Positions 1 through 10,267 of a DNA stretch of 64,000 nucleotides are shown here, piece after piece (position 1 is the stretch's first letter; every line of letters begins with the position of its first letter). The notes beneath the pieces were generated by a model. That model worked only from the letters and a program-made list of their open reading frames with translations. It made no database searches and was not told where the DNA came from. A program made the translations under genes and the position numbers. Source of the stretch: Mansonella perstans (taxonomy: Eukaryota; Nematoda; Chromadorea; Rhabditida; Onchocercidae); contig JBAMDO010000562.1 of assembly GCA_037074765.1 (NCBI GenBank), forward strand, positions 1 through 64,000, read 5' to 3'.

Positions 1-159
1 AAAGCACATGACCAAATATACTAATATTTCTGCTTGCCTACAAAACTTCCACAATGATGAAAAAAGCTTGAAATTCGAATTCTAAATGAACAGATTAAGG
101 AAAGAGGACTTGATAGAAAATTTCCTTTCAGAAATAACAATGCACAGATGATTTAGAAT

Positions 160-380
160 GTAAACTATTTCAATTAAATTTTTTTTTTTCCGTATATTGT
201 TATACAAGAATACTGATATTTGTCCGTTATTGAAGTATATAAAGGGCGGTTTATTTTTTAATGAACCATTAGTAGTTTCTTCATTCCTTTATTTTTCTTT
301 TATTGAAGAAATACTTAAAGTGTTTCGGCAATTTCAGAGATCTTGCAGTAGCAATAGGTACTAGAAGTAGCAGTAGGCAT
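160..380 (+). promoter_or_regulatory. Promoter and 5' leader fragment of the secreted-peptide family, cut by an LTR
   Basis: This stretch matches the promoter and leader that precede the peptide genes elsewhere in the window. It has a TATA box (TATATAAAG, 236-244), then the family leader with the TTCATTCCTT and GTGTTTCGGC blocks. The leader stops at 380, exactly where an LTR begins (TGTCGCGAA at 381), so the coding part is gone from this copy. Bases 1-160 are also shared with the copy starting near 10691. Seen: the TATA box and near-identity with other copies. Inferred: a former plus-strand peptide gene. Confidence 0.6.
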
Positions 381-814
381 TGTCGCGAACTATCATATCG
401 CGAAACTGCCAATGAACCAAAAGTCAAATTATAAATGAATATTAATGACATTATGAATCATTTAACTAATTTTGCATTCCTTGGATTTATTTTCCATGTT
501 TTTTCTGTTTTATCTAAACTCGCATCTTTGTATGCACGCCTTAAAGGAAATACCTTTACTAGCAATTGCTTAAAATATCTATCTAAATACACATTATTGT
601 ACAAATTTCCATTCTAATCTCCTCATTTAATCTTGTTACAAGGCTTACACTGTAATTACATCGTACAATTTCCAGTGTATGTAAGTGAATGCCTGAGAAT
701 AGTTATCGTAAACCACTCCCACTTTTTAACAGATATAAACCCGATTGTATTATATCGAGTATTTTTGTTACCAAAAAAGGTTTATTGTCCGGTGCGCGCT
801 CAACTAACACGACA
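381..814 (+). mobile_element. LTR of an LTR-retrotransposon, copy 1
   Basis: The segment begins TGTCGCGAA and ends AACACGACA, the TG...CA ends of an LTR. Its first 60 bases match the reverse complement of the ends of the two solo LTRs at 9641-10267 and 13089-13721. It is followed on the same strand by a leader and a gag-like start codon at 932, which fixes the orientation. The family is not certain: the 5-bp target duplications of the solo copies and the known abundance of Pao/BEL elements in filarial genomes suggest Pao/BEL, but no pol sequence is present to prove it. Confidence 0.6.
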
Positions 815-1223
815 AATCCACAATCCCTGGTCAAAACAACAACCCCTGGTCAAACATTGGTTGTTACTGGTTATTAATTGACCACTTAACAAAATATGCG
901 ACAAAAATTTGATGCCCGAGGTGAGGTAACGATGTCAAGCAACATTATAGCCAGTATTCAACCAGCAAAAACCAGGTTAGTCCTTCTTCTTCCCTTCTTT
1001 TCGTTGCGGTGATTGTTTGAATGTAATTGAACCACTTGTCGTTTGCCTTATCAAGTGAATCAACGCATAATTGAACTCCATCGATTTTATCTGCGAGTGC
1101 TTTTTTCCTCGTTGTATAAACGTTCCATAAACGTTTCCCTGTTGTTCTAGTGACGCGTTTGGATCCGGAGATTCAAGCTCCAAGGAATTTATTTCTTGGA
1201 GAAGACAGTCTCTTGGAGAAATA
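815..1223 (+). mobile_element. Retrotransposon leader and gag start, joined to inverted gag sequence
   Basis: After the LTR comes an untranslated leader and, at 932, an open frame starting MSSNIIASIQPAKTR that stops at 1012-1018. From about 977 the sequence runs in the opposite sense: the minus strand (1249 to 977) encodes a 90-residue frame containing SLELESPDPNASLEQQGNVY, which in the second copy (11795-11980) directly continues the gag start. The element is therefore a head-to-head rearrangement and not an intact gag gene. No protease, reverse transcriptase or integrase is present. Naming it gag is an inference from its position after the LTR and leader. Confidence 0.5.
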
Positions 1224-1620
1224 GCTTGAGAAATTGTTTTTTCTAGCATGGAATCATCTAAACACCGCTGGTGAAATATCGTTGGATTGAGTATGACTGA
1301 GATTTACTGTCAAATGATATCTGAGATTGCTTTATCGGTTCTTTTTCCAGAACATAAACTATTTCAAAAATGGAAGAGAGAGTTGTGTTGTGAAATGTTA
1401 AGAAAGAAAAATGAAATTTGATGTAAAAAAGAATTTTCTCGTTTCAAACTGTTTGATTACTAATTAGCAGTGTGAGTATTGACCATTCCATGCATGTGAC
1501 ATTTGCTGACTTCTTTATGCGCAGAGAGGTGACAATGTGACATCAGAATGATGGTGATAGAGGACGAATTGCTTCACTCCGGTATCACTATCCATACTTT
1601 TTATTGTAATTGTCTATCGT
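1224..1620 (-). repeat. Inverted copy of the segment at about 7880-8290
   Basis: The reverse complement matches 7880-8290 and, more weakly, 16440-16620. Shared blocks include the run around the CAGCGGTGTTTAGATG core and the block with GTGAGTATTGACCATTCCAT. No coding potential or terminal inverted repeats were recognised. It lies inside the intron of the decayed plus-strand peptide gene copies, so it is either an inserted element or a rearranged duplicate. Confidence 0.55.
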
Positions 1621-1639
1621 TTGCAAAAGTCTGCTAAAA

Positions 1640-2460
1640 CGCAGATAGCTGCAAGAGGAATTTTATTTTTTTTTTCTATTTTTTCTGCTATTGTAAAATT
1701 CAATCATAAATTACTTAAATCATCAGTTTTACTATCAGTAATATTAAACAATTAGATAGAAGTATATTTTTTAGCTTATTTTATTAATCATTCATTTATT
1801 CGATTGCTGAAAGATTTCATTCTAGTAGCATCTTTATTGATTGCAGTAAAAAAAGGTAGTGGCGTTAGAATTAATTGTGCAGGCAAATAACATTAGCTGT
1901 GCCATTATTCTTCCCAGATCCTTTTGTTATTTAGTAAAAAGTAAATTATAAAATAAGAATTGATTTCTTAGTGAATGCTAAAAATCTTTCTTTGTTACTT
2001 CGTTATATGGGAAAGTGAAATCAGTAGTTTTTCAGCATTGTGAATCATAAATTAATAATCCCAAATCAATAGAATTTAATATGGTTCGTTTTTTCCTTAA
2101 AATCGAACCTAAGCTTTAAGATCTAAGCTTAATGATGTATTATTAAATATATTTTTTCCATTGCATTAATTTTTTGCCATATAAATTTCTACCTTATGGG
2201 GGACCGCATTTTCAAGCGATGAAATGACTGTACATATGTTGAACAATGATTTTATGCCTTTTGCTCTTAAAGATAATGCTGAAATTTTGTGCAATTAAAG
2301 TGTCACATCTATGGAACATTCGCATTAATCATCAAATGCATATATCTGTGGATTTGATAACTTGTGTGTTAGAAACCGACGTATTTTTACCATTTTTATT
2401 TTCTTATCTAAATACATTTTCATACTGATGAAAATATTCAAGGGAATAAAGGTGAACAAC
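1640..2460 (-). repeat. Inverted copy of the 3' flank of a peptide-gene cassette
   Basis: The reverse complement matches 9180-9640 plus 10268-10450, i.e. the downstream flank of the plus-strand cassette. It carries the uninterrupted version of the site into which the solo LTR at 9641-10267 inserted (ATCAG at 2020-2024). Otherwise it is AT-rich and I see no supported gene in it. Confidence 0.55.
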
Positions 2461-2909
2461 GATGTTAGTGGAGACAGTTGTCCTGACGCATATGACAGTG
2501 GAGCGTTGAACGATGAGGAGATAATATTAAACAACCGCCTCATAGCCAAAATCAAATCAGCGTTGTCGTCCATAATTTTGTTATGGTCCTCCTATAGCAC
2601 AATATTTATAAATATAACCCAATATAATTATCCTCCTACAAATTAGACAATATAAAATAAAACTTTTTTCATTAAATTTAATGCGAACAGCAGATTGGAT
2701 GACAACGCTAACGGAAAACTTAAAAATATTACGCATTGTGGTGTAAATTCTAGGCCATAAGTAATGATTATAATCAACGCAGCTAAATCAGATGCCAAGG
2801 CTTATCTTTGTGATACTACGTGATAGTGAGCAATCTTGTGATTTGGCTTGTTATCACGACTATTTAAATTTATCAAAAACAATAATAGATTAGGTATCGT
2901 CTTCATAAT

Positions 2910-3104
2910 TTAAAAAAATAGGTTAGGTATTTTCTCATATTTTTTTTTCATAATGGTTTTTGTGAATTTTTTCAAGAGCTTACCAGGCCCTGGTGGTGCT
3001 CCTGGCACTTGTCGTTGTCCTGCATTGTTATTCATACAATGAATGATGAAAATAAGAAATAATAACAAATGTTGCCACATCTGGACTAATAGCGATTTCG
3101 ACAT
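2910..3104 (-). CDS. Short secreted Pro/Gly-rich peptide, copy A
   Basis: Function unknown; I recognise no family. The frame starts MSKSLLVQMWQHLLLFLIF, a clear signal sequence ending IIHC, followed by a tail containing NNNAGQRQVPGAPPGPG and then a basic stretch KLLKKFTKTIMKKK. An in-frame upstream Met (3155) would add 17 residues, but other copies have a stop there, so the MSK start is preferred. A perfect splice donor (G|GTAAGC) lies at 2984/2983. If used, the basic stretch is intronic and exon 2 begins near 2538 after TATGAG; this copy lacks the usual Gly-Gly-stop there and would read on to 2465. TATA box at 3364-3372. Expected location: secreted. Confidence 0.5.
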   Translation of the reverse strand: MSKSLLVQMWQHLLLFLIFIIHCMNNNAGQRQVPGAPPGPGKLLKKFTKTIMKKKYEKIPNLFF

Positions 3105-3363
3105 ATTCTGAAATGAGCTGTGGTTTCTATCGAATGTTAGCATTTTTGAATCCATTTTTAAATTGGTGTCATCTATGAATCCCTCTTTGATGACAGAACC
3201 AACAGAATTGGAGAAATAAGCTTGCTTCCTAATACATACCGCTATACTTAGTACCTACTGCTACTATAAAATCTCTGAATTCACCGAAACACTTCAATTA
3301 TTTTTTTCAATAATTAAAAAAGAATGACAGAACTATTAATGGTTCACATCAAAACAAATCGCG

Positions 3364-3372
3364 CTTTATATA
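3364..3372 (-). promoter_or_regulatory. TATA box of peptide gene A
   Basis: CTTTATATA on the plus strand (TATATAAAG on the coding strand) sits 260 bases upstream of the MSK start. The flank CAAATCGCG next to it and the CGATAACGGAAG block upstream are shared by all minus-strand copies. Confidence 0.55.
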
Positions 3373-4516
3373 CTTCGATAACGGAAGTAGTGAATATAAT
3401 TTTTCTCGCACTGCAGAGCGTTAAACAATTCCGTCTTTCGGCAACATGTTTTTTTTTTCGTTTTCGTTTATTCAATGATAAAAGAATGAATATTTCCGTA
3501 TTTTCTTCAAAGCTGAATCGTAAGTTTTACGTTTCATACTTAATGATGTGTTATTAAATACATTTTTTTCATTGCCTGATTAATTTTTTGCCATATAAAT
3601 TTCTACCTTTTAGAGGACCGCATTTTCGAGCAATGAAATGACTGTACATATGTTGAACAATGATTTTATGCCTTTTGCTCCTAAAGATAATGCCGAAATT
3701 GTGTGTAGTTAAAGTGTCACCTCTATGGAACATTCGCATTAATCATCAAATGCGTATATCAATGGTCAATTTCTAATAGTTAAATTCAGAGAGAGTTCAT
3801 TTGTAATTTGCGTTGTTAGAAACCGACGTATTTTTACCATTTTTATCCTGATATCAAAATACAGCAATACTTACGTACACGTCTGTTGATATCATACTAA
3901 TCGAAACAACTAAACTTGATCGAAGAGCAATACAATTAAACATAATCCAATCTAATGTAATTAAAAATGATCTAAGATGATATATATTGATGAAAATATC
4001 CATTGGAATTAAGGCATAATGACTGAAAATGCACAGCGATGTTGATGGAGACAGTTGTCTTGACGCATATGCAGTTGAGCGTTGAACAATGAGGAGATGA
4101 TATTAACCACCGCCTAAAAGTCAAAATCAAATCAGCGTTATCGTCATAATTTTGTTATGCTCCTATACCACAATATTTACAAATACAATCCAATAGAATT
4201 ATCCTCTGACAAATTAGACAATACAAAATAAAACTTTTTTCATTAAAATTGATTCGAACAGCAGATTGTGTGACAGTGCTTACGGAAAACTATTAAAATT
4301 CTTAAAAATATTACGCATTGTGGCATAAATTCTAGGCCATAAGCAATGATTATAATCAACGCAGCTAAATCAGATGCCAAGGCTTATCTGTGTGATACTA
4401 CGTGATAATGAGCAACCTTGTGATTCGGCTTGTTATCATGACTATTTAAATTTATCAAAAGCGATAATAGATTAGGTATCGTCTTCATAATTTAAAAAAA
4501 TAGGTTAGGTATTTTC

Positions 4517-4666
4517 TCATATTTTTTTTTTCATAATGGTTTTTGTGAATTTTTTCAAGAGCTTACCAGGCACTTGTCGTTGTCCTGCATTGTTATTCAT
4601 ACAATGAATGATGAGAATAAGAAATAATAACAAATATCGCCACATCTCTAATAGCGATTTCGACAT
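4517..4666 (-). CDS. Short secreted Pro/Gly-rich peptide, copy B
   Basis: Same family as copy A, with the shortest tail: signal sequence MSKSLLEMWRYLLLFLILII then HC, NNNAGQRQVPG and the donor G|GTAAGC at 4567/4566. Exon 1 (4567-4666, 100 nt) ends in phase 1. The predicted acceptor TTTTAG gives exon 2 at 4103-4113, which adds Gly-Gly-Gly and a TAA stop. Read without splicing, the frame ends KLLKKFTKTIMKKKI because of an extra T in the poly-T run compared with copy A. That difference fits the stretch being intron. TATA box at 4927-4935. Function unknown. Confidence 0.5.
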   Translation of the reverse strand: MSKSLLEMWRYLLLFLILIIHCMNNNAGQRQVPGKLLKKFTKTIMKKKI

Positions 4667-4926
4667 ATTCTGAAGGTTTCTATCGAATGTTAGCATTTTT
4701 GAATCCATTTTTAAATTGGTGTCATCTATGAATCCCTCTTTGATGACAGAACCAACAGAATTGGAGAAATAAGCTTGCTTCAGAAAGTTACTCCTAATAC
4801 CTACCGCAATATTTAGTACCTACTGCTATTATAAAATCTCTGAATTCACCAAAACACTCCAATTATTTTTTCAGTAATCAAAAAAGAATGAAAAACTATT
4901 AATGGTTCATATCAAAGCAAATCGCG

Positions 4927-4935
4927 CTTTATATA
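4927..4935 (-). promoter_or_regulatory. TATA box of peptide gene B
   Basis: TATATAAAG on the coding strand, about 260 bases upstream of the start codon, in the same flanking context as copies A, C, D and E. Confidence 0.5.
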
Positions 4936-5196
4936 CTTCGATAACGGAAGTAGTGAATATAATTTTTCTCGCATTGTAGACGCGTTAAACATTCGATCTT
5001 TCGGCAACCTATTTTCTTTCGATTTAAGAATGAGTCAAGATGGATAAGTGGAGAGAAGTGACGCTTAGGTCTTAAAAATTAGGTCCTAGGTCATTAAATT
5101 AGGTCCTACTACCAATCAACTTATCTTACAACAAATTATCAGCAATTTTTTACAAGAGAAGGAAGATTTCTATCAAATTCTCTTCCTCAAGACAAG

Positions 5197-5278
5197 AAAC
5201 AAGCAAACAGACAGACAAATAAACGAACAAATAAATAAACAAATAAAGAGACAAACAAACAAACAAACAAATAAACAA
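5197..5278. repeat. (AAAC/AAAT)n-type microsatellite
   Basis: A run of AAAC, AGAC and AAAT tetramers. Its minus-strand reading gives a spurious Leu/Phe/Val/Cys-rich frame. It replaces the coding exon of a peptide cassette, whose leader resumes at 5283. Confidence 0.85.
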
Positions 5279-5282
5279 TCAT

Positions 5283-5560
5283 TCTTCTTATAATGTATGA
5301 ATTCCTCTTTGATGACAGAACCAACAGAATTGGAGAAATAAGCTTGCTTCAGAAAGTTGCTCCTAATACCTACCGCTAACTTAGCATCTGCTACTATAAA
5401 ATCTCTGAATTCACCAAAACACTTCAATTATTTTTTTCAATAATTAAAAAAGAATGACAGAACTATTAATGGTTCACATCAAAACAAATTGCGCTTTATA
5501 TGCTTCGATAACGGAAGTAGTGAATATAATTTTTTCGCATTGTAGACGCGTTAAACAATT
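5283..5560 (-). pseudogene. Promoter and leader fragment of the peptide family without coding exon
   Basis: The minus strand carries the family leader (the GCTTATTTCTCCAATTCTG block) and a decayed TATA box (CATATAAAG, 5494-5502). The signal-peptide exon is missing and a microsatellite follows instead. Confidence 0.6.
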
Positions 5561-6703
5561 CCGTCTTTCTACAATATGTTTTTTTTCGTTTTTATTTATT
5601 CAATGATAAAAGAATGAATATTTCCGTATTTTCTTCAAAGCTGAATCATAAATTTTACGTTTCATACTTAATGATGTGTTATTAAATACATTTTTTTCAT
5701 TACCTGATTAATTTTTTGTCATATAAATTTCTACCTTTTGGAGGACCGCATTTTCGAGCAATGAAATGACTGTACATATGTTGAACAATGATTTTATGCC
5801 TTTTGCTCCTAAAGATAATGCCGAAATTGTGTGCAGTTAAAGTGTCGCATCTATGGAACATTCGCATTAATCATCAAATGCGTATATCAATGGTCGATTT
5901 CTAATGGTTAAATTCAGAGAGAGTTCATTTGTAATTTGCATTGTTAGAAACCGACGTATTTTTACCATTTTTATCCTGCTATCTAAATACAGCAATACTT
6001 ACGTACACGTCTGTTGATATCATACTAATCGAAAACAACTAAACGTGATCGAAGAGCAATACAATTAAACATAATCCAATCTAATGTAATTAAAAATGAT
6101 CTAAGATGATATATATTGATGAAAATATCGACTGGAATTAAGGCATAATGACTGAAAATGCACAGCGATGTTGATGGAGGCAGTTGTCCTGATGCATATG
6201 CAGTGGAGCGTTGAACGATGAGGAGATGATATTAACCACCTAAAAGTCAAAATCAAATCAGCGTTGTCGTTCATAATTTTGTTATGCTCCTATCGCATTC
6301 CTATAGCACAATATTTACAAATATAACCAATATAATTGTCCTCTTACGAATTAGACAATATAAAATAAAACTTTTTTCATTAAATTTAATGCGAACAGCA
6401 GATTTTGTGACAATGCTTACGGAAAACTATTAAAATTCTTAAAAATATTATGCATTGTTGCATAAATTCTAGGCCATAAGCAGTGATTATAATCAACGCA
6501 GCTAAAACACATGCCAGGCTTATCTGTGTGATACTACGTAATAATGAGCAGCCTTGCGATTCGGCTTGCTATCATGACTATTTAAATTTATCAAAAGCAA
6601 TAATGGGTTCGATATCATCTTCATAATTTAAAAAAATAGGTTAGGTATTTTCTCACATTTTTTTTTTTCATAATGGTTTTTGTGAATTTTTTCAAGAGCT
6701 TAC

Positions 6704-6865
6704 CATTCATCATATCCATCATTCCCATCATTCCACCCCTCCATTCATTGGTTGTCGTGGTGCTGGCCTTGGTGGTGGTCCTGCATTGTTATCCATACAA
6801 TGAATGATGAAAATAAGAAATAATAACAAATATCGCCACATCTGGACTAACAGCGACTTCGACAT
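6704..6865 (-). pseudogene. Short secreted peptide, copy C, with probable frameshift
   Basis: The signal sequence MSKSLLVQMWRYLLLFLIFI is intact, followed by HC, DNNAGPPPRPAPRQPMNGG and then Val-Glu-stop. In the neighbouring frame the sequence continues as a Met/Gly-rich stretch (GGMMGMMDMMN) to the usual donor G|GTAAGC at 6704/6703. Exon 1 is 162 nt, whereas the other copies (100, 121, 127, 178 nt) all end in phase 1. One base therefore appears lost in the G run near 6735. Exon 2 would be 6232-6239 (Gly-stop). It could still make a shorter 43-residue product. TATA box at 7130-7138. Confidence 0.5.
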
Positions 6866-7129
6866 ATTCTAAAATGAGCTATGGTTCTATCGAATGTTGG
6901 CATTTATGAATGCATTTTTAAATCCGTGCCATTTATTAATTCTGCTTTGATGACAGAACCAACAGAATTGGAGAAATAAGCTTGCTTCAGAAAGTTGCTC
7001 CTAATACCTACCGCTAACTTAGTATCTGCTACTATAAAATCTCTGAAATCACCAAAACACTCCAATTATTTTTCCAGTAATCAAAAAAGAATGGAAAACT
7101 ATTAATGGTTCATATCAAAACAAATCGCG

Positions 7130-7138
7130 CTTTATATA
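7130..7138 (-). promoter_or_regulatory. TATA box of peptide gene C
   Basis: TATATAAAG on the coding strand, 265 bases upstream of the copy C start codon. Confidence 0.5.
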
Positions 7139-7581
7139 CTTCGATAACGGAAGTAGTGAATATAATTTTTCTCGCATTGTAAATGCGTTAAACAATTCGA
7201 TCTTTTAGCAACCTGTTTTTTTTCGATTTTGTTTATTCAATGATAAAAGAATGAGTTAAGATGGATAAGTGGAGAGAAGTGATGCTTAGGTATTAAAAAT
7301 TAGGGCAATTTATTTTGTTATGAACCATTAATAGTTTCTTCATTCCTTCATTTTGTTATTGAAGAAATACTTGGAGTGTTTCGGCGATTTTAGAGATGTT
7401 ACAGTAGCATTAGATACTAGACGTAGCAGTAGGCATTAGGAGTAACTTTCTGAAGCAACTTTTTTTATCTCTTCAATTCAGATGATTCTATCATTAAAGA
7501 GGAATTCATTAAAATGACGCAAATTTGACAATAGTTTCATAAATGCTAACGTTCGACAGAAACTACAGCTCACTTAAGAGT

Positions 7582-7707
7582 ATGTCAAAGTCGCTACTAG
7601 TCCAAAATTTGTTTTATTTGTTTTATTCCTTATTTTTATCATTTATTGTTCTCAAAGAGCTCCACCAGGTGTGCCTCCTGCACCTCCTTATCTCCTATGC
7701 CAGGTAA
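7582..7707 (+). pseudogene. Decayed secreted-peptide gene, copy G
   Basis: Starts MSKSLLVQ like the other copies, then loses bases of the Met-Trp codons and shifts frame; the resulting 41-residue frame no longer ends in the Pro/Gly tail. In the shifted frame the old tail is still visible (SQRAPPGVPPAPP). The leader is present but the TATA box is absent. Copy H at 16277 carries the same lesion. Confidence 0.65.
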
Positions 7708-8384
7708 AAAAATTCACAAATGGTAAAATTCAGAAAAAAAAAGTTACAAAGGCGATAACTAATCTATTTATTGCTATTGATAAATTTAAATAATGGTGAT
7801 AGCAAGCGGAATCACTGGGCTGCTCTCTGTAATGCTATACAGATAAGCCTTGGCAAAAAATTCAGTTGTATCGATTATAACCATTGCACATGAACTAGAA
7901 CTTATGTCACACTGCCTAAAAATTGTCACCTTCCTGCGCGTAAATTCAGCAAATGTCACATGTATGGAATGGTCAATACTCACACTTCTAATTAGTAATC
8001 AAAACAGTTTGAAACCAGAAAACTCTTTTTTACATAAAATTTCATTTTCCTTTCTTGGCATTTCCGCAACACAACTCTCTCTTCCATTTTTGAAATAGTT
8101 TATGTTCTGGAAAAAGTGCTGGAAAAAGGACCGATAAGACAATCTCAGAGATATCTCAGATATCATTCGACAGTAAATCTCAGAGATATCTTAGATATTA
8201 TTTGACAATAAATCTCAGTCATACTCAATCCAACGATATTTCACCAGCGGTGTTTAGATGATTCCATGCTAAAAAAACAAATTTCTCAAGTTATTTCCAG
8301 AAAATTATTTCAAAAAAAACTATCGTTGGTAGATGGAAACCGTGAAAAGTGCCATGTGGATTAGCCGTTCACCTACCAGAGATC

Positions 8385-8492
8385 ACCAAATCAGTTTAGA
8401 AATAATGAATAACCAAATCAGTCTAGAAATCATGAGTGACCAAATCATTTTAGAAATCACGAATGATCAAATCAGTTTAGAAATCATATATA
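8385..8492. repeat. 27-bp tandem repeat, four units
   Basis: Four imperfect units of 27 bases based on ACCAAATCAGTTTAGAAATC, starting at 8385, 8412, 8439 and 8466. They lie inside the segment inserted in cassette G. No open frame spans them convincingly. Confidence 0.8.
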
Positions 8493-9640
8493 TTCAGCCT
8501 GCAACATCCTAGTACTGATTAATGGAAATGCTACTCCATCAAGTAACTTGACGTGTCAGATATTCAGACTGAGATATATCAGTGCGTTTCTATCAGTCTT
8601 TCTTGCCTGATGAATCTGCTCACTGAGCACTATTAAAGTATGTGATAACTGAGAATGAAAGTGACAAGTCGTCTGTGTAGTGTAGTGCGTCTGTGTGTAG
8701 CTCACGTGAAGTTATACTACTAAACTTAGTACAGCTGCGTCGATTATAAACAATGTATATGGCCTAGGATCTACGTTGAATTGCTAATATTTTCAAGAAT
8801 TTCAATAAGTGTTTAATGTTTCGCATTAAATTTAATGAAAAAATTGGGATACCAACAAATATATTTTCTATTGTTTAACTTGTAAGAGGTTAATTATAAT
8901 GGTCATATTTGTAAATATTGCGCTGTTGTTAGAACCAGCAGGACCACTGGGACAAGTAGGATCATCGGGACCAGCAGGACAATTACGGTGATTTGATTTT
9001 GACTATTAGATAGTTAGTTCACATCATTTCTTCATCGTTCAACGTTCTATCGTTATGTGCATCAGGACATCTGCCTCCATCAGCATCCCTATGTAATTTT
9101 CAATCAAGAATCAGGACAACTGCCTCCATCAACATCGTCTGTTCATTTTCAGTCAATAAGCCTTTATTCATTTGAACATTTTCATCAATATGAAAATGTA
9201 TTTAGATAAGAGAATGAAAATGGTAAAAATACGTCGGTTTCTAACAACGCAAATTACAAATGAACTCTCTCTAAATTTGACCATTAGGAATTGACCATAG
9301 ATATACATTTGATGATTAATGCGCATGTTCCATAGATGTGAGACTTTAACTGCACACAGTTTCGGCATTATCTTTAAAAGCAAAAAGCATAAAACCATTT
9401 TTCAACATACATATATATAAGAGTACACATTTCATTGCCCGAAAAAGTGGTCACCCTGTGAGGTGGAAATTTATTTAATAAAAAATTAAACAGCCAATGA
9501 AAAAAATATATTTAATAACACATCATTAAGTTTAAAACGTGACACTTGCGATTAAATTTTAGGGAAAAAAGTGAGCCATATTAAACTGAACTGATTTGGA
9601 GCTATTAATTTAAGATTCACAATTCCGAAAAACTACCGAT

Positions 9641-10267
9641 TGTCGGGAAAGTTTTTTGTCTCGTGGCACAATCGAATATCAAACTTGGGTAATTAAACCT
9701 TTATTAGAAGAATTTGATAACGCGAGAGTTACGTAACAATTATATACAACGCATATTTAATGGTAAACTTAATATAATGAAAATGATGATAATGAGGAGA
9801 ACAGAACCAGCAGCCATTGAGGTGAATAGACTCACAAAAATGGTCTTTGTGGGATGATTGATAGTTTAAATAGTAGTAAATGAGTATTGTAGGCGGAGAA
9901 AAGTTAGCCTTAATGAGCTGAGTTAAAAGAAACTGAAGCTCATAAAAAAAGCGAAATCCTTTGTAAAGACAAGCTTGATTTAAAAAGTACAATACATTGC
10001 ATGTAAGCATATTCATCAAACAAAGAATTTTATGACATAATTATACAATGACTTTATTTAATAAGATATTACTGCAACTGCCTCTTTGTTAGTTTATGGT
10101 AGGGAAGAGGATTGACAGCTTATAACTGGATGTGAGTTTAGATTACAACAAAGATATAGGAGATAAACCTAAAATTATAAAATTAATTAGATGACTCGTA
10201 AAGACCATTCATTTTACAATTTGATTTATTGACCTATTGGAAGTTTCGCGTTATGAAATTCGCGACA
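9641..10267 (-). mobile_element. Solo LTR with CTGAT target-site duplication
   Basis: The plus strand begins TGTCGGGAAA and ends TTCGCGACA, so TG...CA ends on 627 bases; on the minus strand it starts TGTCGCGAA like the other LTRs. The base after the right end is the first of CTGAT (10268-10272) and the left flank is CCGAT (9636-9640), a one-mismatch duplication. The inverted paralogue at 2020-2024 has the empty site with a single CTGAT. The 96-codon minus frame inside is considered spurious. Confidence 0.75.

Larger units (their letters stand above)
2085..7240 (-). repeat. Tandem block of minus-strand peptide-gene cassettes (A, B, fragment, C)
   Basis: Cassettes of about 1.5 kb follow each other head to tail: A (about 2085-3480), B (3495-5030) and C (5625-7240), with a promoter-only fragment at 5283-5590. 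Each complete unit, read on the minus strand, has TATA box, leader, MSKS... coding exon, AT-rich intron and a 3' flank containing the block TTCCGTATTTTCTTCAAAGC (plus-strand sense). The copies look roughly 90-95% identical by eye outside the variable coding tail, which points to recent duplication. Confidence 0.75.
7305..9560 (+). repeat. Plus-strand peptide cassette G with inserted segment
   Basis: The cassette runs opposite to its neighbour C. The two meet near 7300, where the plus-strand leader starts without its TATA box. Its intron holds a foreign segment (about 7895-8740) flanked by near-direct repeats of intron sequence (copies of CGATTATAA around 7870 and 8735). The 3' flank (9180-9560) is the reverse complement of that of the A-C units. 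Confidence 0.6.

Noticed and set aside
689..877. 62-codon plus frame (MPENSYRK...) repeated at 11375-11563
   Set aside because: It crosses the LTR end and the retrotransposon leader. The two copies are recent duplicates, so shared openness is not evidence of coding.
5173..5427. 84-codon minus frame with repeated CLFVCLF
   Set aside because: It is the translation of an (AAAC/AAAT)n microsatellite joined to a leader fragment.
9729..10019. 96-codon minus frame
   Set aside because: It lies wholly inside the solo LTR at 9641-10267, has no counterpart in the other LTRs and an AT-driven Tyr/His/Phe-rich composition.
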